The notes under the pieces were generated by a model. The model did not search any database, was not told where the DNA came from, and saw only the letters and a list, made by a program, of their open reading frames with translations. A DNA stretch of 64,000 nt, taken from NCBI GenBank assembly GCA_000814665.1, contig JWIH01000017.1, positions 275,243 to 339,242 on the forward strand. The letters run 5' to 3'. The stretch is from Pseudoalteromonas flavipulchra NCIMB 2033 = ATCC BAA-314 (lineage in GTDB: Bacteria; Pseudomonadota; Gammaproteobacteria; Enterobacterales; Alteromonadaceae). Below are positions 21,269 through 29,926 of this stretch, one piece after another. The translations under genes were made by a program, and so were the position numbers. Numbering within the stretch: position 1 is the first letter of the stretch; every line of letters begins with the position of its first letter.

Positions 21269-21303
21269 AGGCGGTTCCTGTTTTATTATTATTTGCCGTT
21301 TAT

Positions 21304-21344
21304 CTAGGGCCTGTTGACCTTCTTGAAGGATAAACAGGCCCTAG
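21304..21344. repeat. Short palindromic repeat, TIR-only copy of the MITE-like family
   Basis: CTAGGGCCTGTT and AACAGGCCCTAG form a perfect 12-bp inverted pair around a second small hairpin (CCTTC/GAAGG). The outer sequence is the same as the ends of the 267-bp element at 10290-10556, so this looks like an internally deleted or minimal copy. It lies between ctlX and the symporter gene and could act on the message as a stable stem. Confidence 0.75.
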
Positions 21345-21350
21345 TATTAT

Positions 21351-22262
21351 TTAACGGTTATTTAAATGGACTCCAGCAATCATACAACGCACCGAGCCAC
21401 CTGCGGCTTCAATTGTCGGTATATCGATAGCAACTAGCTTAGCTGACTTTTCAATGACAGCAATTTGCTCAGGCAACAACGCCTGATAAGCCGTTGTGGA
21501 AAGCGCAAGTATGCGTCCCATACTGCCTTGTAGCTCAATCGCGTTGCCGCAAAAGTGTTGGATCTGCTGATAAGATAGCGCAATCAAGGTATGGCCGCTT
21601 TGCGTAAAACGATTAATAAGCTGTGCCCGCTGATATTCTGGCACCATATCTAGGCATATCATGGCGAAATCAGTGGCGACACACATTAAGACATTGGTGT
21701 GATAAACAGGCACTTCATTCTTATCATAGGCATTAAATATCTCCGCCTGTAGTCCCAACTGCTCGCAAACTTGATTAACTAACACGGCGTTAGTGCGCTT
21801 GGATTCTACCGCATAGGCCACTTTTTCTTGATGATCGATAACCATAGAGCCGGTGCCTTCAAGGAATATTTCTTCTGCGGTTAGATGACTATAATCATTG
21901 ATGTTTGTCACCTGATAGTGAGCACTCAAAAAATCGATAATATCGCGACGGATCTCCAATCGTCGATTCAAGGCGTACATAGGATAAATCGTTAACTGAC
22001 CATCGCTATGCGTCGAGAACCAGTTATTTGGAAAGACCGAATCTGGCGTGTCTGTGGAGGTATCTTCAAATAAGTGCACTTTCACGCCCGCCAACTCTAA
22101 CGCTTGCACGGCGTTGCTGACCTCAACATAGGCTCTGTTGTTAGGATTGTTTTCACTGCAAGCTTGCTGAAACGCGTTATCTTGCATGGTTTGCGGATTC
22201 GAAGTGAAATGGTGTGGGCGGATCATCACCACAGCTCTTGGTGCTTGGAATATCGTTGTCAT
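21351..22262 (-). CDS. ctlX: Citrulline-utilisation hydrolase CtlX-like (amidinotransferase superfamily)
   Basis: The 303-residue protein belongs to the guanidino-group-modifying fold that includes arginine deiminase. Seen motifs are FPNNWFS near residue 85, EGTGSM near 130, a HTNVLM segment carrying the catalytic His, and AGGSVRC near the C terminus carrying the nucleophilic Cys. This pattern fits the CtlX group, annotated as acting on citrulline. It is divergent from an Lrp-type regulator, the usual arrangement for amino-acid catabolic genes. Exact substrate is inferred. Confidence 0.82.
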   Translation of the reverse strand: MTTIFQAPRAVVMIRPHHFTSNPQTMQDNAFQQACSENNPNNRAYVEVSNAVQALELAGVKVHLFEDTSTDTPDSVFPNNWFSTHSDGQLTIYPMYALNRRLEIRRDIIDFLSAHYQVTNINDYSHLTAEEIFLEGTGSMVIDHQEKVAYAVESKRTNAVLVNQVCEQLGLQAEIFNAYDKNEVPVYHTNVLMCVATDFAMICLDMVPEYQRAQLINRFTQSGHTLIALSYQQIQHFCGNAIELQGSMGRILALSTTAYQALLPEQIAVIEKSAKLVAIDIPTIEAAGGSVRCMIAGVHLNNR

Positions 22263-22426
22263 ACTGCACTCATCATTTGGGCGTTGTCATACTCAATATC
22301 AGTGTAACCACACCATAAGACAATTTAAATGCCAAAATCTTATACAATTCGTGCAATTTTCTATCACTTTGCTAAGTTGAATTATACAAATAGACTAATA
22401 CAACAAAAAAACCACAAAGCCGTACT

Positions 22427-22858
22427 ATGACTCCTTATCTATATGATGCGCTTGATAAAGCCTTGATTGCTGAATTGCGCAAAGATGGCCGAGCAGCCAT
22501 TTCAACCTTAGCCACGACGCTCGATGTGTCTCGTGGCACCGTACAAAACCGCTTAGATAGACTTATTTCCAGTGGTGCAATTCAAGGCTTTACTGTGCGA
22601 GTTCATGAACATATCGAGTCAGAGCTAGTGCGCGCTATCATGATGATAGAAGTGATCGGTAAATCCACTACTCAAGTGATCAATGCACTGCGTGGGATCC
22701 CCGAACTCAGTAAAATTCATACCACGAACGGGGCATGGGATTTAATCGCTGAAGTGCAAGCCGCTAACCTCAGTGAATTCGATGGTGTACTGAGGCAAGT
22801 TCGAGAGATTGATGGCATTTTAAATAGTGAAACTAGTATTTTGCTATCGAGTACGTAA
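22427..22858 (+). CDS. Lrp/AsnC family transcriptional regulator
   Basis: The 143-residue product has an N-terminal winged helix-turn-helix (about 8-65, ISTLATTLDVSRGTVQNRLDRL) and a C-terminal RAM ligand-binding domain (about 70-140). It is divergent from ctlX across 164 nt of AT-rich DNA with several AATT/ATACAA runs of the kind Lrp proteins bind. Local control of ctlX in response to an amino acid is the natural inference. A perfect 9-bp inverted repeat (22843-22851 with 22861-22869) spans its stop codon and lacks a T-tract. Confidence 0.9.
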   Translation: MTPYLYDALDKALIAELRKDGRAAISTLATTLDVSRGTVQNRLDRLISSGAIQGFTVRVHEHIESELVRAIMMIEVIGKSTTQVINALRGIPELSKIHTTNGAWDLIAEVQAANLSEFDGVLRQVREIDGILNSETSILLSST

Positions 22859-22952
22859 AGCTCGATAGCGCTTAGATTAGGGTATGTGAATCGATTGTCC
22901 AAAATAAACTAAATCAGCCATGACACATTTCAACACTTAACCTAATTTACCG

Positions 22953-24068
22953 CTAAATAATATTGTCCCCTTCTTCTGGACTTCGAGCGCGCTCTGCTTG
23001 CTCTCTGATCTCATCCGCATCGCTACTCACATCGTCAATATCCGAATCTACTGCAGTTATTGTGGGTTTATTCTTTTGTTTCACGAATGCTCCACTGCTA
23101 CTACTCAAATTACTAGTCGCTTCTTCGATTGTTTCTTGAGTTTCACTATTTGCAGCTATGATTATCCGCTCTCTGGCATCGTCAGGCATACTAATACCGT
23201 GTTCAGTAAAGCAATTAACGGTTTCTCGCATGAGCTGAGACGCTACTTTTATCGGGCTATGTTGTTCGCTATTGACCCAAAAATAAATGGTAAGATTGAT
23301 AGTCGCAGAGCCTAATGCTTCAAGTAGAACCTGAGGTGGCGGGTCGTTTAAAACCGCGCTTTGTTCTTTAAGTAAGTCAATTGCAATTTGCTGCGTCAGG
23401 CGAATATCGTTGTCATAACCAATACCAATTTTAAAGTGTCCACGCGTTTTGGGATTGGCAGTAAAGTTTTTAATTACATTCTTGTAGACGGTAGCATTGG
23501 GTATTTGAATGTGATTGCCATCATAATCAACTAAGGTCGTTGCGCGGGCGGTGACCTTTTTAACGATCCCCAAACGGTTATCGACTTCAATAACGTCATC
23601 AATTCTAAACGGGCGTTGGACACTAAGTAACATACTCGAAATAAAGTTCTCGGCGATATCACGAAACGCAAACCCAAGAATAAGACCGACAAGTCCAGTG
23701 CCACTCATTACTGCGACGGCAAACTCACTTAACCCTGCCAAGCGCAAAAAGATATAAATGCCAAAAAATATGACTAACACACTGATAAAACGGCGAGTGA
23801 CTAGATGCAATAATCGACTTTTACTGACATAACCTATAGGTTTAATCAAAAGATAAGAGATTGGCCGTGCTAAATAATAACAAAGCACAATAACCATAAT
23901 CCCCAACGCCAGAGCAGGTAATAATTGCCATGCGGTTTGTAAAAAGTGCACAACCTGTGCGCTTAAACTTAGTGTATCTGATGTGCTCACGGCTTCAGTC
24001 GCTTCGCGAGAAGCTGCCGTCTGAATCATATTAGTCATTTGATTTTTAATAAGATTATTGATTTCCAT
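22953..24068 (-). CDS. MscS-type mechanosensitive channel
   Basis: The 371-residue protein has an N-terminal extension, three predicted transmembrane helices between about 40 and 150, and a pore helix with Gly/Ala pattern (GTGLVGLILGFAFRDIAENFISS), followed by the MscS beta domain (PFRIDDVIEV). The last 70 or so residues are acidic, Ser-rich and probably disordered, beyond the usual end of small MscS proteins. Such channels release solutes on hypo-osmotic shock. Confidence 0.93.
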   Translation of the reverse strand: MEINNLIKNQMTNMIQTAASREATEAVSTSDTLSLSAQVVHFLQTAWQLLPALALGIMVIVLCYYLARPISYLLIKPIGYVSKSRLLHLVTRRFISVLVIFFGIYIFLRLAGLSEFAVAVMSGTGLVGLILGFAFRDIAENFISSMLLSVQRPFRIDDVIEVDNRLGIVKKVTARATTLVDYDGNHIQIPNATVYKNVIKNFTANPKTRGHFKIGIGYDNDIRLTQQIAIDLLKEQSAVLNDPPPQVLLEALGSATINLTIYFWVNSEQHSPIKVASQLMRETVNCFTEHGISMPDDARERIIIAANSETQETIEEATSNLSSSSGAFVKQKNKPTITAVDSDIDDVSSDADEIREQAERARSPEEGDNII

Positions 24069-24167
24069 ATTGCACTCTTTGGGTTTTTATTGACAAGGTC
24101 ACGAGTTAACTAGTAGCAAATATAACGCCAAACGAGATTGGCAGACCTTTTGCTGTATATCACTTTA

Positions 24168-24180
24168 GATCAACAGGCCC
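24168..24180. repeat. Solitary end of the GGGCCTGTTGATC repeat family
   Basis: GATCAACAGGCCC is identical over 13 bases to the inward-reading left end of the 267-bp element. No matching second end lies within a few hundred bases. It sits 23 nt before the YihY-family start, so an insertion and decay event next to this promoter is likely. Confidence 0.55.
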
Positions 24181-24202
24181 AGAATTGATTTAGGAAAGAC
24201 CA

Positions 24203-25168
24203 ATGGCAGCTCATAAACATGGCTTTAATGCAGACAGGCCAAGCGATATTCCAGCACTCGGTTGGTGGGATGTTAGTAAACGGCTATACCACAGCTTATC
24301 CCAAGATAATTTATCCCTGGTTGCCGCTGGAGTGGCATTTTATGCTCTGCTAGCAATATTTCCCGCATTAGCTGCCGTCGTTTCTATCTACGCCTATTTT
24401 TCTTCTCCTACTGAAATGGTTGATCAGCTACTGCCGCTAATTGAGCTCTTACCACCATCCAGCCAAGAAATTATGCTGCAACAACTCAAAGCGCTCACTC
24501 AAAAATCGCAGACAAGCCTAAGTCTAGGTGCGATTTTTACCCTCTTTTTAACAATCTGGAGTAGCAGTAAAGGCTGCCAAGCACTTATTACAGCATGTAA
24601 CATTACGTATCATGAGCACAATAAAAGACAGTTTTTGCAAGCGCTAGTGGTGCGCTTTTTGTTTTCTGTGGGGGCGATTTTCGTCGCGATTGTGGCGTTG
24701 TCTATTATCGGAATTTTACCGATTGTGCTTAACCTCGTAGGATTTACCACAGCACTCGATTCGATTATCCAACTAATCACTTGGTCTATTTTAGCAGCAC
24801 TATTTCACTTTTCTTTGGCGTTTGTTTATCGTTATGCACCACATCGCAGAGCCGCAAAATGGCGCTGGATAACACTCGGATCCTTTACCGCAACCGGTTT
24901 ATGGATCTTGGCGTCATTGGGATTTTCATATTATGTCGCGCAGTTCGCTTCTTACAATGAAACTTATGGCTCATTAGGTGGCGTTGTCATTATGATGATG
25001 TGGTTATACTTAAGCGCATACATCATTATTTTTGGTGCCGCACTAAATGCCAGTACTGAGCTACAAACTTTAAAAGATAGTACCGTAGGTCCTGAGAAAG
25101 AGAGAGGACAACGAGGCGCATTTGTGGCTGATAATTTAACGACAAGACAACGTCAAGAAAAGCAATAA
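24203..25168 (+). CDS. YihY/virulence factor BrkB family membrane protein
   Basis: The 321-residue polytopic protein shows the family hallmarks: an N-terminal DNLSLVAAGVAFYALLAIFPALAAV helix, a central WSSSKG region, and AKWRWITLGSFTATGLW with a final GSLGGVVIMMMWLYLSAYIIIFGAALNA segment. Six transmembrane helices are expected. The family was once called RNase BN, which is now discounted; its molecular role is unknown. The last 35 residues are charged and cytoplasmic. Confidence 0.9.
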   Translation: MAAHKHGFNADRPSDIPALGWWDVSKRLYHSLSQDNLSLVAAGVAFYALLAIFPALAAVVSIYAYFSSPTEMVDQLLPLIELLPPSSQEIMLQQLKALTQKSQTSLSLGAIFTLFLTIWSSSKGCQALITACNITYHEHNKRQFLQALVVRFLFSVGAIFVAIVALSIIGILPIVLNLVGFTTALDSIIQLITWSILAALFHFSLAFVYRYAPHRRAAKWRWITLGSFTATGLWILASLGFSYYVAQFASYNETYGSLGGVVIMMMWLYLSAYIIIFGAALNASTELQTLKDSTVGPEKERGQRGAFVADNLTTRQRQEKQ

Positions 25169-25196
25169 CGATACGTGGAATGGATTATAGGCATAA

Positions 25197-25224
25197 AAAA
25201 GGAAGCAAATTCGCTTCCTTTTAA
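25197..25224. terminator. Bidirectional terminator between yihY-family and M17 peptidase genes
   Basis: The stem AAAAGGAAGC/GCTTCCTTTT (10 bp) with loop AAATTC lies between convergent genes and has A- and T-rich flanks on both sides. Confidence 0.9.
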
Positions 25225-25236
25225 ACGATTATCTGC

Positions 25237-26769
25237 TTAGATGCAGTACCGAGCAAACAAGCTTGCAACGGTTGCAGCGGTTGGTTTGCCATGCTGCCAG
25301 TCGCCACCTTCAACACCGCTACCTGCAATATCCATATGTACATACGGAATTGGCAATTCTGCATTACAACCATGCTTGTCTAAGCCACCAACAATTGCCA
25401 AAAATGCCATTGGGAATTGGTGACCACGAGCGGTAACCGCCGATGGTGCGTTGTTGCTCGATAGCACATCATCCGCAAGGGTGCGTGGTTTTACAAAGTC
25501 ATAGTCTTCACGTCGGCTACGCGATACTTCTGCGCAATCAGCCCATAGGTCGCCCATATCTGCAATCTTGCGAGATACTTGTGCTGCTCGTGCAGGACCA
25601 TTCTCAACATAGGCACTGTAAGGACCCATGGCGCGCGCCGCATGACCTGTCAGTGTTGCAACCGTAAAGATCTCAGGGTTTTTCTCACCCAGTGCTAAGT
25701 CTTTCGCTTCACTGAGTAAATCCCCCATCGCCAAGCGACCTTCCGCATCGGTGTTACCAATACGAACGCGAACGCCTTCTCTGCTCTCAATGATTTCATC
25801 CGGCACGAAACAGTCAGAACCAATCGAGTTACGAACCACGGCAAGGTAAGCAATAACCTTAACGCCTTTTGGCTGATACTTAGCAACCGCTTCCATAAAA
25901 CCAACCACTGACGCCGCACCGCCTTTGTCACGGCTCATGCCCGCCATAAAACCGCCTACTTTCAAGTCTGCACCGCCGGTATCGTACACAAGACCTTTGC
26001 CAACAAAGATAAGAGTACGTTCAACGTCACCTTCTGGCTCGTATGCCATTTTTACAACACGAGGATGATGGCGTTCAACGGCGTAAGAGGCACGCGCTAC
26101 CGTGCTTAAGAGCGGATATTGCTCATCCATAACTTTGCGATCAGCGATAACCTCAACGTTTACCGCTGAACCTTGAAATAGCTCAACACAATAGTCAGCA
26201 AAACGAGGTGGTGCCATGCGCTCAGGTTCTGTACCACACAGATCGCGAGCAGCATATTGGCCTGCTGCGATTGCACTCAATTGATCGCAGCATTGTGCTG
26301 ACGCTTCAAAAACATAAATCGCTTCGATTGGTTCAATCGCTTCGCCACGGTACTCACGTGCTTCTAATGGCTGCCATAAGCCTTGGCAAGCACCTAAAAA
26401 GCTGACTGCACGCGCATTTTCGTAACGAGCATCGGCAGGCACATTTACAACAGCAAGCACAGGTTTTACCGCACCAGCCGCTTTCGCTTCTAAAATACCA
26501 GCTTTTGCCGCTTCAAAGTAACGGCGAACGTCATCGTAATCTCTATCGAGTGGTCCGGTTGGCGCAATCACCAAACGCTTGCCAGGTACTTTGTCTGAAA
26601 CAAGCAGACTTGCCTTTTGCGCAATGCGCGCATCCACAGCTATAAATGGTGCAGCAACTTGGTCAAGCTCTGCACTGCCAAGGTTTTGAATATCATGAGT
26701 AACAACAACGATAGCATCTGCATCGCTTTCAAATAGGGTGTTACAAGGTAATGCGATTGGAAAAGACAT
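25237..26769 (-). CDS. M17 family leucyl aminopeptidase
   Basis: The 510-residue protein is a cytosolic zinc/manganese aminopeptidase. The metal- and substrate-binding residues of PepA are all visible in order: Lys and Asp in GKGLVYDTGG, Lys in DLKVGG, Asp in SRDKGG, and the NTDAEGRL signature with Asp, Glu and the active Arg. The N-terminal domain is divergent from E. coli PepA, and the segment around GSDCFVPDEI replaces the usual PGGNAYRPGD. It probably represents a second M17 subfamily, not classical PepA. A single gene between terminators. Confidence 0.88.
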   Translation of the reverse strand: MSFPIALPCNTLFESDADAIVVVTHDIQNLGSAELDQVAAPFIAVDARIAQKASLLVSDKVPGKRLVIAPTGPLDRDYDDVRRYFEAAKAGILEAKAAGAVKPVLAVVNVPADARYENARAVSFLGACQGLWQPLEAREYRGEAIEPIEAIYVFEASAQCCDQLSAIAAGQYAARDLCGTEPERMAPPRFADYCVELFQGSAVNVEVIADRKVMDEQYPLLSTVARASYAVERHHPRVVKMAYEPEGDVERTLIFVGKGLVYDTGGADLKVGGFMAGMSRDKGGAASVVGFMEAVAKYQPKGVKVIAYLAVVRNSIGSDCFVPDEIIESREGVRVRIGNTDAEGRLAMGDLLSEAKDLALGEKNPEIFTVATLTGHAARAMGPYSAYVENGPARAAQVSRKIADMGDLWADCAEVSRSRREDYDFVKPRTLADDVLSSNNAPSAVTARGHQFPMAFLAIVGGLDKHGCNAELPIPYVHMDIAGSGVEGGDWQHGKPTAATVASLFARYCI

Positions 26770-26838
26770 AAAAACGGCCCTTTTCTATATTAGAATTAGG
26801 GCCGACTATAGGTGATTTGTGGTCAAGTTCCAAGGGAA

Positions 26839-28524
26839 CTACGACATATCACGGGCTTCATCTGGTTTCGCTTTGGTTTTGCTGATCACAGACCAAGCTT
26901 CTAACATCACCAAAATACTGACCACCAGCACGATAACGTCAAGCACAACCAACAGCCAATTGCCTTTTTGATAGTATTCACCTAGCTTGATCACTCCGGC
27001 AAAAAACGCCATCACCAGCACAAATACCATAGGGATCAAGGTGTACTTAGCGGGGCGCCCTAGTTTGATAAGATATACTGAGATAACCAACAAGGTTAAG
27101 CTTGCCAAGATTTGGTTGGTTGAACCAAACAGCGGCCAAATCACCATACCACCACTACCCGATGCGCCACCAGCGCCAAAGGCGAGTAGCAAACAACATG
27201 CAACGGCCAACAAAGTCGCGATGATACCGTTGTTCAGGAACTTGATGTTATAGATCTCGCCCCACTCTTGAATAATATAACGCTGAAGTCTAACGCCAGA
27301 ATCCATGGTAGTGCCTGCAAAAAGTACAACCATAACGGCAAGTAGGGTTGATGCGATCTCGACTGGTAGTCCCCAACCTGTACTGATAAGATTTGAACCA
27401 CCGTTAATAAAGGCTGATACACTGCCGGCACCAAGATGACTATAAATTTCGTGCCACTCTTCAGGTGATACTGCGAGCATCACACCACTCACGGCGACCA
27501 ACGTAATAAGTGCAAGTGAGCCTTCACCAACTGCTCCTAAGTAGCCGACAAAACGACCGTCTTTTTCCTTGTCTAGTTGTTTAGAACTCGTTCCCGACGA
27601 AACAATACCGTGGAAACCAGATACCGCACCACAAGCAATAGTCACGAATAGCAGGGGTATGATACTTGGGGTATTTTCTACCGTTTGGGTATTAAACGCA
27701 GGCGCGGTGATATCTGGCATCACCACAAATACTGCACCATAAAGCAGGATCAATCCCACTAACAGCTGCATGCCATTAATAAAGTCACGAGGTTGTAATA
27801 GCATCCAAACCGGTAACAATGACGCCACGGCAGCATATATAAACAGAATGATTATCCAATTGGCTTTGTCGCTTAGACCAAACATTTCGGTTGGTAAGGT
27901 AATCGGCATACTACTGCCCATATAAATGGTCGCGTAGAGCACAATAACCCCGATAATACAAAGTGGTACTAGCGGCACTTTGCGTTTCAGTAATTGGCCG
28001 ATGATAAGCGCCACGACGATAGCTGACCAGGCGGGAAATACCGCATTTGGGTTACCTACGAAGGAGTTTGCGATCACCACGCCGAACACAGCATTTACCA
28101 TGAGCAGTACAAGAAAGACCACTATCATAAACAATGAACGCGTGCGCTTGCCAATCACGCTTTCAGACAACGCGCCCATCGACTTGCCTTTATGGCGAGC
28201 ACTTGCCCACAGCGCGCCCATATCGTGGACACCCGCAAAGAATATGGTACCGAATACAACCCAAAGCACAGCTGGCACCCAACCCCAATAAACAGCGATA
28301 GCTGGACCTACAATTGGTGCTGCGCCTGCGACTGAAGTAAAGTGATGTCCCCACAATACCACTTTGTTAGTGGGAACATAGTCCACGCCGTCCTCAAGCT
28401 CATGAGCCGGCGTGACAAAGTTGTCATCCATTTTAAATATTTTTTCAGCAATAAATTTGGAATAGACAAACCATCCAAATAACATCCCTATGATGCCGAA
28501 GAGTACGATCATTATGGATTGCAT
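26839..28524 (-). CDS. Carbon starvation protein CstA family transporter
   Basis: The 561-residue polytopic protein has the CstA signatures HHFTSVAGAAPIVGPAIAVYWGW near the N terminus and GFHGIVSSGTSSKQL in the middle, with about 14 hydrophobic segments. CstA-family members import peptides or pyruvate. I chose the ATG at 28524, preceded by AGAGGTAAGC; an in-frame codon 60 nt upstream would add polar residues before TM1. It is shorter than E. coli CstA (701) and BtsT, lacking much of the C-terminal part. The small partner often encoded next to it is absent. Confidence 0.88.
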   Translation of the reverse strand: MQSIMIVLFGIIGMLFGWFVYSKFIAEKIFKMDDNFVTPAHELEDGVDYVPTNKVVLWGHHFTSVAGAAPIVGPAIAVYWGWVPAVLWVVFGTIFFAGVHDMGALWASARHKGKSMGALSESVIGKRTRSLFMIVVFLVLLMVNAVFGVVIANSFVGNPNAVFPAWSAIVVALIIGQLLKRKVPLVPLCIIGVIVLYATIYMGSSMPITLPTEMFGLSDKANWIIILFIYAAVASLLPVWMLLQPRDFINGMQLLVGLILLYGAVFVVMPDITAPAFNTQTVENTPSIIPLLFVTIACGAVSGFHGIVSSGTSSKQLDKEKDGRFVGYLGAVGEGSLALITLVAVSGVMLAVSPEEWHEIYSHLGAGSVSAFINGGSNLISTGWGLPVEIASTLLAVMVVLFAGTTMDSGVRLQRYIIQEWGEIYNIKFLNNGIIATLLAVACCLLLAFGAGGASGSGGMVIWPLFGSTNQILASLTLLVISVYLIKLGRPAKYTLIPMVFVLVMAFFAGVIKLGEYYQKGNWLLVVLDVIVLVVSILVMLEAWSVISKTKAKPDEARDMS

Positions 28525-28649
28525 AATGCTTACCTCTTGTTGTTGTTTTAATTGCACGCAGTTCGCGTGATTAGTTTGTTGCACGACAACTTCGAAGCTA
28601 GCACAAATTAAACTAATTGCAGTTATCTTTTAGTCTAGGTAGGTCAGAA

Positions 28650-29705
28650 TTAGCCATCAAAAAGCCCCAGTTGAGCTTGTGTATTAGATTTTTCATTTAG
28701 CCCTAAGTGCAAGCCCACGAGGCGCACGGGTTTAAACTTTTGCCGTGACATTGCTTCAATCAATAGCTCTTCGAAAACGGGCAAATCAATATGCTGGTAT
28801 TGGCATTCTTTGGTGGTTTGGGTGAAATCGTAAAACTTCACTTTAACGCCAAGCTTATTAAAGCCACGCTGTAAATAAGGCTGTGCTCGGCGAGTCAATT
28901 CAGGTAACAACTTTTCTTTTATGACTTGTTTTAAGGTATCAAGGTCGAGCGTGTCTTCTGCAAATGTGGTTTCAACGCCTATCGATTTACGCACTCTATC
29001 GGTCTCAACTCGGCGCTCATCAATACCTTGACAACGCCGCCATAATACAGCGCCAAACTTGCCAAATGACTGGCGTAATTGAGTTTCAGACAGTGCCTTA
29101 ATATCTCGGCCATACTCAAGTCCCATGGCTAGCAAACGTTGTTGAGTCACTTTACCTACGCCCGGAATTTTTTTAAGGGGTAAGGCATCAATAAAAGCGC
29201 TCACTTGGTGAGGCGGGATCACACACTGACCATTAGGCTTGTTTTCATCGCTGGCAATTTTGGCTAAAAACTTGATTGGCGCAATTCCCGCCGAGGCCGT
29301 AAGGCCCGTTTCTGCAACTATATCCGCTCGGATCTGCTCGGCGATAAGCGTTGCACTGCCATTATATTGCTGACACTCAGTGACATCTAGATAGGCTTCA
29401 TCCAAAGACAGTGGCTCAATTAGCTCAGTATAGCGGGCAAAAATAGTTCTAATTTGTTGCGATATTGCCTTATAGACCTCCATTCTCCCCGGTACAATCA
29501 CCAGCTGAGGGCAGAGTTTTTTCGCTTGATAATTCGACATGGCCGAGCGCACGCCATACTGCCGAGCAATATAGTTAGCCGTGGATAGCACCCCACGATG
29601 ACTCCGTCCACCAATCGCCATCGGCACCTTTGCAAGCTCGGGGTTATCGCGCATTTCTACTGATGCATAGAACGCGTCCATATCAATATGAATAAATTTA
29701 CGCAC
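28650..29705 (-). CDS. dinB: DNA polymerase IV (translesion Y-family polymerase)
   Basis: DinB bypasses damaged template bases and is SOS-induced. The 351-residue product begins VRKFIHIDMDAFYASVE, aligning with E. coli DinB, and holds the catalytic acidic residues in IDMD and SLDEAY plus a helix-hairpin-helix KKIPGVGKV. I selected the GTG at 29705. An open frame continues to an ATG at 29774, but that start would lie upstream of the predicted promoter and LexA box. No clear Shine-Dalgarno precedes the GTG, so initiation may be weak. Confidence 0.93.
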   Translation of the reverse strand: MRKFIHIDMDAFYASVEMRDNPELAKVPMAIGGRSHRGVLSTANYIARQYGVRSAMSNYQAKKLCPQLVIVPGRMEVYKAISQQIRTIFARYTELIEPLSLDEAYLDVTECQQYNGSATLIAEQIRADIVAETGLTASAGIAPIKFLAKIASDENKPNGQCVIPPHQVSAFIDALPLKKIPGVGKVTQQRLLAMGLEYGRDIKALSETQLRQSFGKFGAVLWRRCQGIDERRVETDRVRKSIGVETTFAEDTLDLDTLKQVIKEKLLPELTRRAQPYLQRGFNKLGVKVKFYDFTQTTKECQYQHIDLPVFEELLIEAMSRQKFKPVRLVGLHLGLNEKSNTQAQLGLFDG

Positions 29706-29714
29706 GTTAAAACA

Positions 29715-29730
29715 CTGTCTAAATAAACAG
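29715..29730 (-). promoter_or_regulatory. LexA (SOS) box of dinB
   Basis: CTGTCTAAATAAACAG matches the LexA consensus CTGT-N8-ACAG exactly at all eight conserved positions. It sits 9 nt upstream of the dinB GTG and just downstream of the predicted -10, where LexA would block initiation. Confidence 0.9.
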
Positions 29731-29735
29731 TGTTT

Positions 29736-29764
29736 ATTATGTGCTAATTTTCCAACTGTTGCAA
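29736..29764 (-). promoter_or_regulatory. Predicted sigma-70 promoter of dinB
   Basis: On the minus strand TTGCAA (29764-29759) and CATAAT (29741-29736) are separated by 17 bp, a good sigma-70 arrangement. The expected transcription start falls at the edge of the LexA box, leaving a leader of only about 25 nt. Confidence 0.65.
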
Positions 29765-29926
29765 TCTTGAACATAGGCCTTAGTGTTCTGGGCTATACTT
29801 GTGTGGATGTCTGTTGCAAGTTGCACTGCAAAACAGAGATAATGCTAACAATATCAATACAGTTCAAAGTACTAAATCCGTTACTTTGGCTATATTTAAT
29901 CATTCAGCAATCAATCAGGAGCCTGC

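Noticed and set aside
29706-29774. N-terminal extension of dinB by 23 codons
   Set aside because: It would cover the predicted promoter and the LexA box and has no counterpart in DinB proteins.
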